Assembly: GCF_052161615.1 (NCBI RefSeq)
Contig: NZ_CP197417.1
Location: 1,798,001-1,862,000, forward strand
Source: Aeoliella sp052161615
GTDB lineage: Bacteria > Planctomycetota > Planctomycetia > Pirellulales > Lacipirellulaceae
Length of the DNA stretch: 64,000 nt
Reading direction: 5' to 3'
Part shown: piece after piece, positions 35,022-42,260 of the stretch
Numbering within the stretch: position 1 is the stretch's first letter
Layout: every line of letters begins with the position of its first letter
Program-made: the position numbers and the translations under genes
The notes under the pieces: model-generated
Told to the model about the DNA's origin: nothing
The model's input: only the letters and a program-made list of their open reading frames with translations
Database searches by the model: none

Positions 35022-36106
35022 GCGGCGCGTCGCGGGCTACTCGGGACTTTCTTCCCCTTGAGTTTGTAGACGTAGGCCAACACCTCGGCCACCGCAGCGT
35101 AGCTTCCATCGGGCACAGGGTGATTGATCTCGACTTCCTTGTAGAGCAACTGCGCCAGCGGCTTTCGCTCGACGATAGGGATGTTGTTCTCAAGGGCGAG
35201 TCGGCGTATTCGCTGCGCGAGCACACCGGCGCCCTTCGCGACAACGACGGGGGCTGCCATTTCGCCGTGCTCGTACTTGAGCGCCACGGCGAGTTCGGTG
35301 GGATTGGTGATCACCACGTCCGCCTTGGGGACCGAGCTCGACATGCGGTTCATCACCAGTTGCCGCTGTATCTGCCGACGACGTGCGGCGACCTGGGGAT
35401 CGCCCTGCATGTTCTTCATTTCCTCTTTGATTTCCTGGTGGGTCATCTTGAGGTCTTGCTCGTGCTTCCACTTCTGAAAGGCGAAGTCAAAGATCGCGAG
35501 CATCAGCAGTGCGCCGCCAACCCATAACAGCGTGCTGATCGTCAAGTCGACGAGCAGCGTGGCGAGTTGGCCGATGTCGAGGGCACCGGCCTCGAGGATC
35601 TCGACTCGCCGGAGCCACAGCGTCACGCCTGCCACCGTGGTTACAATGGCGACCTTCAGGAGTCCAAAACCAAGTCGCATTACGCCTTGGAGCGAGACGA
35701 TCCGCTTCATGCCGGCGAGTGGGCTGACGCGGCTGAAGTCGGGGGCGAGTCGCTCGGGGACGAACAGGAAGCCGACTTGAAACACGCTGGCTCCCACCGC
35801 CGCGAGCATGAGCAGCATCATCATCGGCAGCAGCGTCACACCGACACTGAGAAGGATCTTCTGCACTTCGCCAAGCAAGAGCTGTCGATCGCCGGTGATG
35901 TCGGTCACTTCGGTGAGATTGCGTTGAACAAGGCCGACCGTCGTGTCGACGATCTTCGCGCCCATCGCTTGCAGCAGTCCCGCCGCGGCGAGCAGCATTG
36001 CGGCTGAACCGAGATCTTGGCTGTATGCAACCTGTCCCTTCTCGCGGGCTTGTTGCCTGCGATGCGGGGTTGCGTCAAAACTCTTTTCTCCAGACTCTTC
36101 GGCCAT
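35018..36106 (-). CDS. flhB: Flagellar export switch protein FlhB
   Basis: The 362-residue protein controls which substrates the flagellar export gate takes. Four membrane helices lie in residues about 35-215, followed by the cytoplasmic domain with FQKWKHEQDLKMTHQEIKEE. The autocleavage motif normally reads NPTH; here it is NPTE (268-271) in VVITNPTELAVALKY, so Asn-Pro remains but the His is Glu. The C-terminal Lys/Arg-rich tail is short. It is the last gene of the flagellar run; no terminator separates it from the convergent exbD. Confidence 0.95.
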   Translation of the reverse strand: MAEESGEKSFDATPHRRQQAREKGQVAYSQDLGSAAMLLAAAGLLQAMGAKIVDTTVGLVQRNLTEVTDITGDRQLLLGEVQKILLSVGVTLLPMMMLLMLAAVGASVFQVGFLFVPERLAPDFSRVSPLAGMKRIVSLQGVMRLGFGLLKVAIVTTVAGVTLWLRRVEILEAGALDIGQLATLLVDLTISTLLWVGGALLMLAIFDFAFQKWKHEQDLKMTHQEIKEEMKNMQGDPQVAARRRQIQRQLVMNRMSSSVPKADVVITNPTELAVALKYEHGEMAAPVVVAKGAGVLAQRIRRLALENNIPIVERKPLAQLLYKEVEINHPVPDGSYAAVAEVLAYVYKLKGKKVPSSPRRAA

Positions 36107-36116
36107 AACAAGCGAG

Positions 36117-36142
36117 GCGAGCGGGGCCCGTCAGGGCCGTGG
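36117..36142 (-). repeat. 26-base repeat with GGCCC-TGAC-GGGCC hairpin, copy 2
   Basis: Exact reverse-sense copy of 34490-34515, lying 10 bases before the flhB start on the minus strand, so both copies have the same orientation to the gene they precede. Confidence 0.85.
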
Positions 36143-36154
36143 TGGGGCAGGGGG

Positions 36155-36976
36155 CTAGGTTTGTGGCGGGCTATCTTCGGCGGTGCTCTCAAGTGGAACC
36201 ACCACTTCTTGCATCCGATCAAGCGCGTCAGCGATCGGCTCTTGAAATGTCCACGCCACGCCACCGATCGAGATGAAGATTGCACCGATTGTGAGCATGG
36301 CGTTGAGACCAAAGCCGACGGCCAGCACGTTGATCTGTGGCAAGGTGCGGCTGATGAGACCGAGAACCAGCGTCGAGAGGAACAGCGCGATCATGATCGG
36401 AGCTGCGGCTTGGATGCCGAGGTAGAAGCTCTGCTGAAGGAGCTCGACCATCAACTCGGCGAACGACTCGCCCAACATCGCGTGCCCTGGAGGTGCCCAC
36501 TCGAAGGTGTCGAGCAGGGCCGCCATCACTAGACGGTGGCCGCCTAGGGCTACGAAAACCGCCATCGTCGTGTAGTGGAAGATTTCGGTGAAGATGGAAG
36601 TCCCACTGTCGAAAGAAGGATCCGATACTTCGGCGAGCGACATGCCGGAAAGCTGGGCGACAATCTGGCCAGCAATCTGCACGCCCGAAAAGAGTATTTG
36701 TAGACCAAGGCCGAGCAGAAGGCCGATCAGCACCTCGTTGATCAGCAGGCTACCGAACGCGATCAAGTTCCAAGGGCTGGTGTAGCTTAGATGGACGTAC
36801 AGCGGCATGATCATCAGCGACAAGGTCACCGCCAATAACCCGCGAACCGTCATCGGAACGGTTTCGAGTTTGTAGAGCGGCGCCGTAGCAACCAACGCAC
36901 CGATGCGCGCGAGTACGAGCGCGAAAACGGCGATCTTGGTGAGCAGCATCGACTCTAGCCATTCCACACCGGCCAT
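36155..36976 (-). CDS. fliR: Flagellar export gate protein FliR
   Basis: The 273-residue protein forms, with FliP and FliQ, the export gate core in the membrane. It is polytopic, with family phrases GLLLGLGLQILFSGVQIAGQ and MSLAEVSDPSFDSGTSI near residues 85-130. The Glu/Pro tail ends the protein. It follows fliQ by 25 bases. Confidence 0.95.
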   Translation of the reverse strand: MAGVEWLESMLLTKIAVFALVLARIGALVATAPLYKLETVPMTVRGLLAVTLSLMIMPLYVHLSYTSPWNLIAFGSLLINEVLIGLLLGLGLQILFSGVQIAGQIVAQLSGMSLAEVSDPSFDSGTSIFTEIFHYTTMAVFVALGGHRLVMAALLDTFEWAPPGHAMLGESFAELMVELLQQSFYLGIQAAAPIMIALFLSTLVLGLISRTLPQINVLAVGFGLNAMLTIGAIFISIGGVAWTFQEPIADALDRMQEVVVPLESTAEDSPPQT

Positions 36977-37001
36977 GTTGTGCTCGCCTTGCCGGGGAAT
37001 T

Positions 37002-37268
37002 CTAGAGGTATAGCGGAATGTCGGAGATAAGTTGCTCGCTGTATTCCATCAGACGATTGAGCAACCAAGGGAGAGTCCAGGCCATCACGATTACCATTGC
37101 TGCCAGCTTGGGAACGAACGCAACTGTCTGCTCCTGGATCTGGGTTAGGGCTTGAATCAGGCCAATCACCAGGCCCACAAGCATGCCCGCGACCAGCACG
37201 GGCGCAGAGACGAACAGGGCGATGATCATCGCTTCGCGGCTAAGGTCGACGGCGTCTTGAGGGTCCAT
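37002..37268 (-). CDS. fliQ: Flagellar export gate protein FliQ
   Basis: This 88-residue protein has two membrane helices and the family phrases DAVDLSREAMIIALFVSAP and GLVIGLIQALTQIQEQTV. Length is usual for the family. FliQ packs around FliP in the gate. It starts 9 bases after the fliP stop. Confidence 0.95.
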   Translation of the reverse strand: MDPQDAVDLSREAMIIALFVSAPVLVAGMLVGLVIGLIQALTQIQEQTVAFVPKLAAMVIVMAWTLPWLLNRLMEYSEQLISDIPLYL

Positions 37269-37277
37269 GGCGGAGGC

Positions 37278-38108
37278 CTACACGAAGATTTGGAAGCTTT
37301 GTAGCAGCATCTCGATCACTAGCCGCCAACCATCGACGAGCACGAAGAGCAGCAGCTTGAAGGGAAGCGAAATGAGCACCGGTGGCAGCATCAGCATACC
37401 CATCGAGATGGTCACGCTTGCTACGACGATGTCGAGGATCACAAACGGCAGGTAGATTTGGAAGCCTATAAGGAACGATGTCTTCAGCTCGCTGAGCATG
37501 AACGCCGGAAGTAACGCAGTGAGTGGCACTTCGCGTTCCTCGGGTGTCGCATCGTAGTAGGCGTAATTGTCGTAGAGTTCGCCGGTGGAGGGATCGATCT
37601 CGCTGGGGAGGTAGTTCAGGAACAGCTCGACGTCGCCGTGGTTGTCGGTTCGCTCAATCTGCTGAGCCATGAACTTCCGCATGGGGGCGATGCTCTTGGT
37701 GAACGCTTCGTCGAGCCCAATCTTGCCGTCGGTGTAGGGCTTAATGCCCTCTTGATAGCTCGCGTTCCACACCGGCATCATGATCAGCAGCGTCACGAAT
37801 AGGGCGATGGAGGTAATCACTTGGCTCGGCGGTAACTGCTGCGTTCCGAGCGCCTGCCGCAGCAGACCCAGCACCACCACGATGCGAACAAAACTGGTGG
37901 TCATCAGCAGTATGGCCGGTGCGAGGCTCATCACTGTGAGCATCAGCATGACTTGCAGCGTGGAAGTCAGCCGCTCGGGCTTGGTCCATTCGCCGGGTCC
38001 GCCGACTCCTTCGAGCAGCGTCGAAGGAGCGAGCACCGTCTCTCCTGCCGAGGCGGTCGCGCAACTCAGCGTGAACGCAATTAGCAGGAAGCAAGCTTGC
38101 TTAAGCAT
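37278..38108 (-). CDS. fliP: Flagellar export gate protein FliP
   Basis: The 276-residue protein has a cleavable signal peptide (CFLLIAFTLSCATAS) as in most FliP. Core phrases FVRIVVVLGLLRQALGTQQL and LLIMMPVWNASYQEGI are clear, as is LLPAFMLSELKTSFLIGFQ. It forms a pentameric ring in the export gate with FliQ and FliR. The start overlaps the end of fliO by 8 bases. Confidence 0.96.
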   Translation of the reverse strand: MLKQACFLLIAFTLSCATASAGETVLAPSTLLEGVGGPGEWTKPERLTSTLQVMLMLTVMSLAPAILLMTTSFVRIVVVLGLLRQALGTQQLPPSQVITSIALFVTLLIMMPVWNASYQEGIKPYTDGKIGLDEAFTKSIAPMRKFMAQQIERTDNHGDVELFLNYLPSEIDPSTGELYDNYAYYDATPEEREVPLTALLPAFMLSELKTSFLIGFQIYLPFVILDIVVASVTISMGMLMLPPVLISLPFKLLLFVLVDGWRLVIEMLLQSFQIFV

Positions 38109-38841
38109 ACCGGCCTCCTTTGGAGTTGCCGGCGGTGAATAAGGAAGCTTCGGTTCCTAGAAATCCGGGTTCGGTCTTCTCTTTGGCAAACTGGCCGAAG
38201 ATTTCTTCGAACTCTTTCTGACTTCCCTTGGAGGTTTTTGAACAAATAGCGAGCAATCGAACAACCTCGCTCGGCTCGTCGATCTCGGCAAGCTTCTCGA
38301 CACCTGCCTGGGTCACGTGGACGAGGACAAGCTTGTTACCTAGATGCAGTAGCTGACCGAACTGCCGGCCTCCCAGCGGTACGCGGCCCAAGATGCGAAC
38401 TGCCTCGGCCGGTAAAACTTGGGCGCTCTTCGGCATGCTGCGTTTCATGACCCAGGCGAAGAGCGTGAACAGTCCTACAACGAATGCCAACGCCGCAAGC
38501 GCTGTGGCCCCCGAGCCTTTGGCCCAATTCGAAAGCATGTTGTTGCTGCGCTCGCCCGCGGGATGAGCACTTTTCTCACCGCGTGGCGTGGAACGGATGA
38601 ATCGGCGTCCTTTGTCGAGCGGTGCGTCCGCCGGTTCACGCAGCATCGTGGGCGAAACTGAACCTACTTGGTAGGTTGTTGACGAAGGGCTCGCAGGTTC
38701 GCGGTCCGAGGGGCCGGCTGCGTTCACCTCGGGGGGGAAGCTATCGAGGGAGTTCTGTGCTTGAGCCTGCGATACTACGCACGCGCTCATTCCGATGAAC
38801 ATCGGCAGCAACCACCAACCGTTTTGCGAAGCGAGTCGCAT
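38101..38841 (-). CDS. fliO: Flagellar protein FliO
   Basis: The 246-residue protein has an N-terminal signal segment, a Pro/Ser-rich linker of about 90 residues, one membrane helix near residue 118 and the small cytoplasmic FliO domain with AVRILGRVPLGGRQFGQLLH and VHVTQAGVEKLAEI. FliO helps FliP assemble. It is longer than the E. coli protein because of the linker and a tail. Confidence 0.85.
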   Translation of the reverse strand: MRLASQNGWWLLPMFIGMSACVVSQAQAQNSLDSFPPEVNAAGPSDREPASPSSTTYQVGSVSPTMLREPADAPLDKGRRFIRSTPRGEKSAHPAGERSNNMLSNWAKGSGATALAALAFVVGLFTLFAWVMKRSMPKSAQVLPAEAVRILGRVPLGGRQFGQLLHLGNKLVLVHVTQAGVEKLAEIDEPSEVVRLLAICSKTSKGSQKEFEEIFGQFAKEKTEPGFLGTEASLFTAGNSKGGRYA

Positions 38842-38954
38842 CGAGCCATCCTTGAGGGGTAGTTTCGGCGACCGCGAGACCTACGCGGTGCCAGGCAAGG
38901 AGGCGATTTATAGAAGGTCGGCCGGCTCGTTGCCAGTCCGATTGGTCGACGCTG

Positions 38955-39593
38955 CTAAGCGCAGGCACTATCGCCAACAATCAGTTCCGTGACACGAACG
39001 CAGAAATTGTCGTTGAGCACGAGCACTTCGCCGCGAGCGATCATTCGGCCGTTGACATAAAGGTCGACCGGATCGCCTGCTAGCTTATCCAGCGGCACCA
39101 CAGCACCCTGCCGCAGTCTTAGGACGTCTTCGAGGTGCATGTGGGTCCGGCCGAGCTCGATCTTGAGGTCGAGCTGGACATCGCGGACTAGCTCGAGCGT
39201 CGCCGCCTCGGAACTCGCTGGCGTTCCGCCGAAATCATCGAGCCGGAATGGCAGCACACCGGGCGGAAGCTCCACAGGAGTATCGATCGAAGCGATAGCG
39301 GCCTCCGCCTGGTTCAGCAGCAGCTCGATGTCGTCTTGGGACACGGCGTCGGGCGATACCGCCTTCACGGGAGGGGCCTTTGCGACCGATACCGCCGGTG
39401 GCGGGCTTGCTGATAGGCCCGCGAGCATGGCGTCGAGCTCGCTCTGGTCGAGCGTGGCAGACTTGGCCGCTTGCGGGGCGGCTGGCTTGGCGGGACTCGC
39501 AGGCGGTGCGGGGGCCGGAGCCTTGCCGCTGGCTTGCTGCGCTTCTGCTAGCAGTCGTTCGATTTCGTCTTGTTCGAGGCGATCGTCCGCCAT
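38955..39593 (-). CDS. fliN: Flagellar C-ring protein FliN with three FliM-like motifs
   Basis: The 212-residue protein ends with a SpoA (FliN) domain (about 125-208: LDLKIELGRTHMHLEDVLRL, VDLYVNGRMIARGEVLVLN). The first 100 residues are Ala/Pro-rich and hold three short motifs like the FliM N-terminal segment that binds CheY: LEQDEIERLL (6-15), LDQSELDAML (48-57) and VSQDDIELLL (84-93). E. coli FliN has no such motif. There is no fliM between fliL and fliN. The protein may take over part of FliM's role, which is inference. Confidence 0.93.
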   Translation of the reverse strand: MADDRLEQDEIERLLAEAQQASGKAPAPAPPASPAKPAAPQAAKSATLDQSELDAMLAGLSASPPPAVSVAKAPPVKAVSPDAVSQDDIELLLNQAEAAIASIDTPVELPPGVLPFRLDDFGGTPASSEAATLELVRDVQLDLKIELGRTHMHLEDVLRLRQGAVVPLDKLAGDPVDLYVNGRMIARGEVLVLNDNFCVRVTELIVGDSACA

Positions 39594-39660
39594 GGGATTC
39601 CCTTCCCGACATGCCAGGCACCTACCCTGCGTCCTGCAAGGCGTTCACTTCACGGCTGGA

Positions 39661-40281
39661 TTAGCGTTCGACGAAGTTGAACTTGCTAAACAGCACCTCT
39701 TGGACCATCGGTTTGCCAAGAGCGCGGTTGGTTTTCTCCAATATCCGTCGTTTGAGCAAGCCCAACTCGGCGTCGGTGAGCTCGGTGGTGTCTGCTCCGC
39801 CGAGCGTCATGATGACTTGCTCGCGCAGTCGGACCTTATTCTTCTCGAAATGATGGGTGAAATCGTGCTCCTCCGCTGCTAGCACGACGCCAAAGAGCTC
39901 GAAGTCGACGATCAGCGTGGTGTCGTTCACGGGGTTGTAGCGAGTGACGTTGTATCGCCCCAGATCGACTTCGATGGTGTCGTGGTGGTCGCCCTCGCCG
40001 CCATGCCCCGCGGCCTTGTCCTCACCATGCTCGTCGTGCGTGCCGTGATCGCTGTGCGTATCGTCGGCAGGAGCGTGACCCTTTTCGGCCGCGGCCAGTT
40101 TGTGAGCGGTGGCTTCGGTGTCCGCGCCGGAGGGGAGAAGCATCGAGGCTGCGACTACCTCCACAACGACAATCGCGCCAATGAAGGCCACCGCCTTGAT
40201 CAAGCCCATCAAGCCGATCGACTTCTTGCCGTCCTTCTCCGTTTTTTCCGTTTTTGCCGCCATTGTAGTACCACGAGCCAT
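39661..40281 (-). CDS. fliL: FliL-like flagellar protein with His-rich linker
   Basis: The 206-residue protein (from 40281; starts at 40311 and 40263 are possible) has a Lys-rich N-terminus, one membrane helix near residue 30-50, a His/Asp/Glu-rich linker with about nine His in 40 residues, and a FliL domain with TLIVDFELFGVVLAAEE. FliL sits at the stator and supports torque. The linker could bind Zn or Ni. Homology is moderate in the linker and clear in the C-terminal part. Confidence 0.82.
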   Translation of the reverse strand: MARGTTMAAKTEKTEKDGKKSIGLMGLIKAVAFIGAIVVVEVVAASMLLPSGADTEATAHKLAAAEKGHAPADDTHSDHGTHDEHGEDKAAGHGGEGDHHDTIEVDLGRYNVTRYNPVNDTTLIVDFELFGVVLAAEEHDFTHHFEKNKVRLREQVIMTLGGADTTELTDAELGLLKRRILEKTNRALGKPMVQEVLFSKFNFVER

Positions 40282-40385
40282 TTGTAAGTCAAAGCGTAGG
40301 GGACCGCGCACGAAGCCTGCGCGGTTGACCCAACAAATCTAGCTTACAAAAAGGACTCCCTGCGGCTATTCATTCGCTACGACCG

Positions 40386-41105
40386 TCAGTTTTCGGAAGG
40401 GTCGGAGGCTCGCTCATCCCACATGAGCACTTCAACCCGCGCATTCCGTTCACGCTCCAGAGGATCGAGGCCCTCTTCGACGGGCTCGTACGCACCGGCA
40501 GAGCCCAGGCGGATCCGCTGCGGTTCGATGCCCTGTTCAATCAAGTACTGCATCACGTTGTAACAACGGTTGTAAGCGAGGTCCCAATGGTCGCGGACAC
40601 CTTGGGCTGAATTCACGGGCCGGCGAGAGGTGTGACCACGCACCTCGAGTTTCTGTGGCTTCCCAGCCACTTCCTTGGCAATCACTTGCAGCGCTGCACG
40701 TGCTTCGTCGGTCAGATCGGCAGACATTTCGTCGAAGAAGATCACGCCGCCGGTGGTTGCACTACGCCCCGGGCGGATGGTCTGCACGCGGCTATGGTCG
40801 CCCGGCACGCCCTGCGTGTCGTTGCCACCCTTCTGCAGGTTCTTTCGCTGGGCGCGGGAATGACTGGGTGCGATGAATGGCATACTGGAGTTGCCGTGAG
40901 AGAGACCAGGCATCATGGACGAGGCGGACGACTCGTGCCCAAACTGCCGACGCATCGACTCAAGCATCGCTTTGAACTTCTCTTCTTGCTTCATCTCGCT
41001 CATCGATACCAGCATGATGAAGAACGTCAGCAGCAGCGACATCATATCGCCGAACGTGACGACCCATTCGGGGATGGCTGCTGGTGGATCTTCTTCAATA
41101 GCCAC
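40386..41105 (-). CDS. motB: Flagellar stator protein MotB
   Basis: This 239-residue protein has a short N-terminus, one membrane helix with the proton-carrying Asp in FGDMMSLLLTFFIMLVSMSE, and an OmpA-like peptidoglycan-binding domain near residues 125-230 (LEVRGHTSRRPVNS, IRLGSAGAYEPVEEG). It anchors the stator to the wall. The motA gene is just upstream. Confidence 0.96.
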   Translation of the reverse strand: MAIEEDPPAAIPEWVVTFGDMMSLLLTFFIMLVSMSEMKQEEKFKAMLESMRRQFGHESSASSMMPGLSHGNSSMPFIAPSHSRAQRKNLQKGGNDTQGVPGDHSRVQTIRPGRSATTGGVIFFDEMSADLTDEARAALQVIAKEVAGKPQKLEVRGHTSRRPVNSAQGVRDHWDLAYNRCYNVMQYLIEQGIEPQRIRLGSAGAYEPVEEGLDPLERERNARVEVLMWDERASDPSEN

Positions 41106-41138
41106 GTTGGTGCTTTCGTGCGAGTTGGCGGCGCAGAT

Positions 41139-41909
41139 CTAAGCAGCTTGGTCTATGACCCGTTGCTTTGGCGGCACGAAGGTGTTGAGCTTCTGTTCGA
41201 TGATTCGCGGGTTCTCTCCCGACTGAATGGCCATGATCCCGCGAATGGCGATTTCCATGATCATCAGCTCCTGGCGATTGGTGTACCCGAGCTTTTCGGC
41301 GAACGGCAGAAACGCGCAGTTTGACGCCACCGCCCCGTAAAGTGTTGTCAGCAAGGCGACCGCCATTCCCGCACCGATCTTCGAAGGATCGCTCATGTCA
41401 CCCAGCATAATGACGAGGCCCATCAGCGTGCCGATCATTCCGAACGCCGGGGCAAAGCGTCCCATGCAATCCATTAGTGCTTTTCCATCGCGATGTCGGG
41501 TGGCCACCGCGTCGAGTTCGGTGCGAAGGATATCTTCCATCACCTCGGGCCGCGTCCCGTCTACGGCCATCTGAACGCCCATCGTGATAAACGGGTTGTC
41601 AATTTCGCCCATCCTGCTTTCGAGCGCCAGGAGCCCGTCGCGTCGCGCGACCTCCGCGAGGCTGACGATCTGGCTGATGACATCGCTCAGCGGTTCCACC
41701 TTCCAAAAGAACACCTTCTTGGTGACTCCGAAGACACCAAGGAACGTGGAGAGTGGGAAGCACATTAGCGCCGCGGCAATACAGCCACCGAACACCACCA
41801 GTACGCTAGGCGCATCGAAGAACGCACCCAACGAACCACCACCGACCACAATGGATCCGATGATCAGCGCGAAGGAGACGACAACTCCGATGACGGATGC
41901 GATGTCCAT
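41139..41909 (-). CDS. motA: Flagellar stator protein MotA
   Basis: The 256-residue protein has four membrane helices. The cytoplasmic loop with EVARRDGLLALESRMGEI carries the Arg and Glu that contact FliG in E. coli, both kept here. The later PAFGMIGTLMGLVIMLG is the proton-path region. Taken with the unusual FliG charges, this makes the stator-rotor contact worth a check. Confidence 0.96.
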   Translation of the reverse strand: MDIASVIGVVVSFALIIGSIVVGGGSLGAFFDAPSVLVVFGGCIAAALMCFPLSTFLGVFGVTKKVFFWKVEPLSDVISQIVSLAEVARRDGLLALESRMGEIDNPFITMGVQMAVDGTRPEVMEDILRTELDAVATRHRDGKALMDCMGRFAPAFGMIGTLMGLVIMLGDMSDPSKIGAGMAVALLTTLYGAVASNCAFLPFAEKLGYTNRQELMIMEIAIRGIMAIQSGENPRIIEQKLNTFVPPKQRVIDQAA

Positions 41910-41916
41910 GGGTTAG

Positions 41917-42150
41917 CTAAACGGCTCTGTTACTCTCGCCTGCGGAACTGCGGCTGGCCACGGTTGGCATCAGCAGCTTGTGTTGGTGGTAATCAATAGT
42001 TCGATGAATAATTTCTTCCGGTGTTTCCTTGACGACGATGTGTTCTCCGGTCGTTAAGGTGATGAACGTATCGGGCAGGGCTTCGACGTACTTAATCAGT
42101 TCGGCATTCAGCACGAAGGGTGCGCCGCTGAGCTTGGTGAGGTGAATCAT
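41917..42150 (-). CDS. flbD: FlbD family flagellar protein
   Basis: This 77-residue protein is of the FlbD/YlzI family, often found next to flgE and motA. Phrases MIHLTKLSGAPFVLNAELI and YVEALPDTFITLTTGEH are typical. Its molecular job is unclear. The gene lies 7 bases upstream of motA. Confidence 0.9.
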   Translation of the reverse strand: MIHLTKLSGAPFVLNAELIKYVEALPDTFITLTTGEHIVVKETPEEIIHRTIDYHQHKLLMPTVASRSSAGESNRAV

Positions 42151-42260
42151 GGCAGCTTCCTGTCAATCGATGCATTCCCCAATATCGGCACGGCCCCGAG
42201 TCGCGGACGTTCCAACTACTCTAGCTCACCCAAGTAGATCATGGCCAAAGTTGTCCTTGC

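Noticed and set aside
38876..38895. Sigma-54-like TGGCACC before fliO
   Set aside because: The -24 half is good but the -12 half at proper spacing (AGGTC) lacks TTGC, and fliO lies inside the operon.
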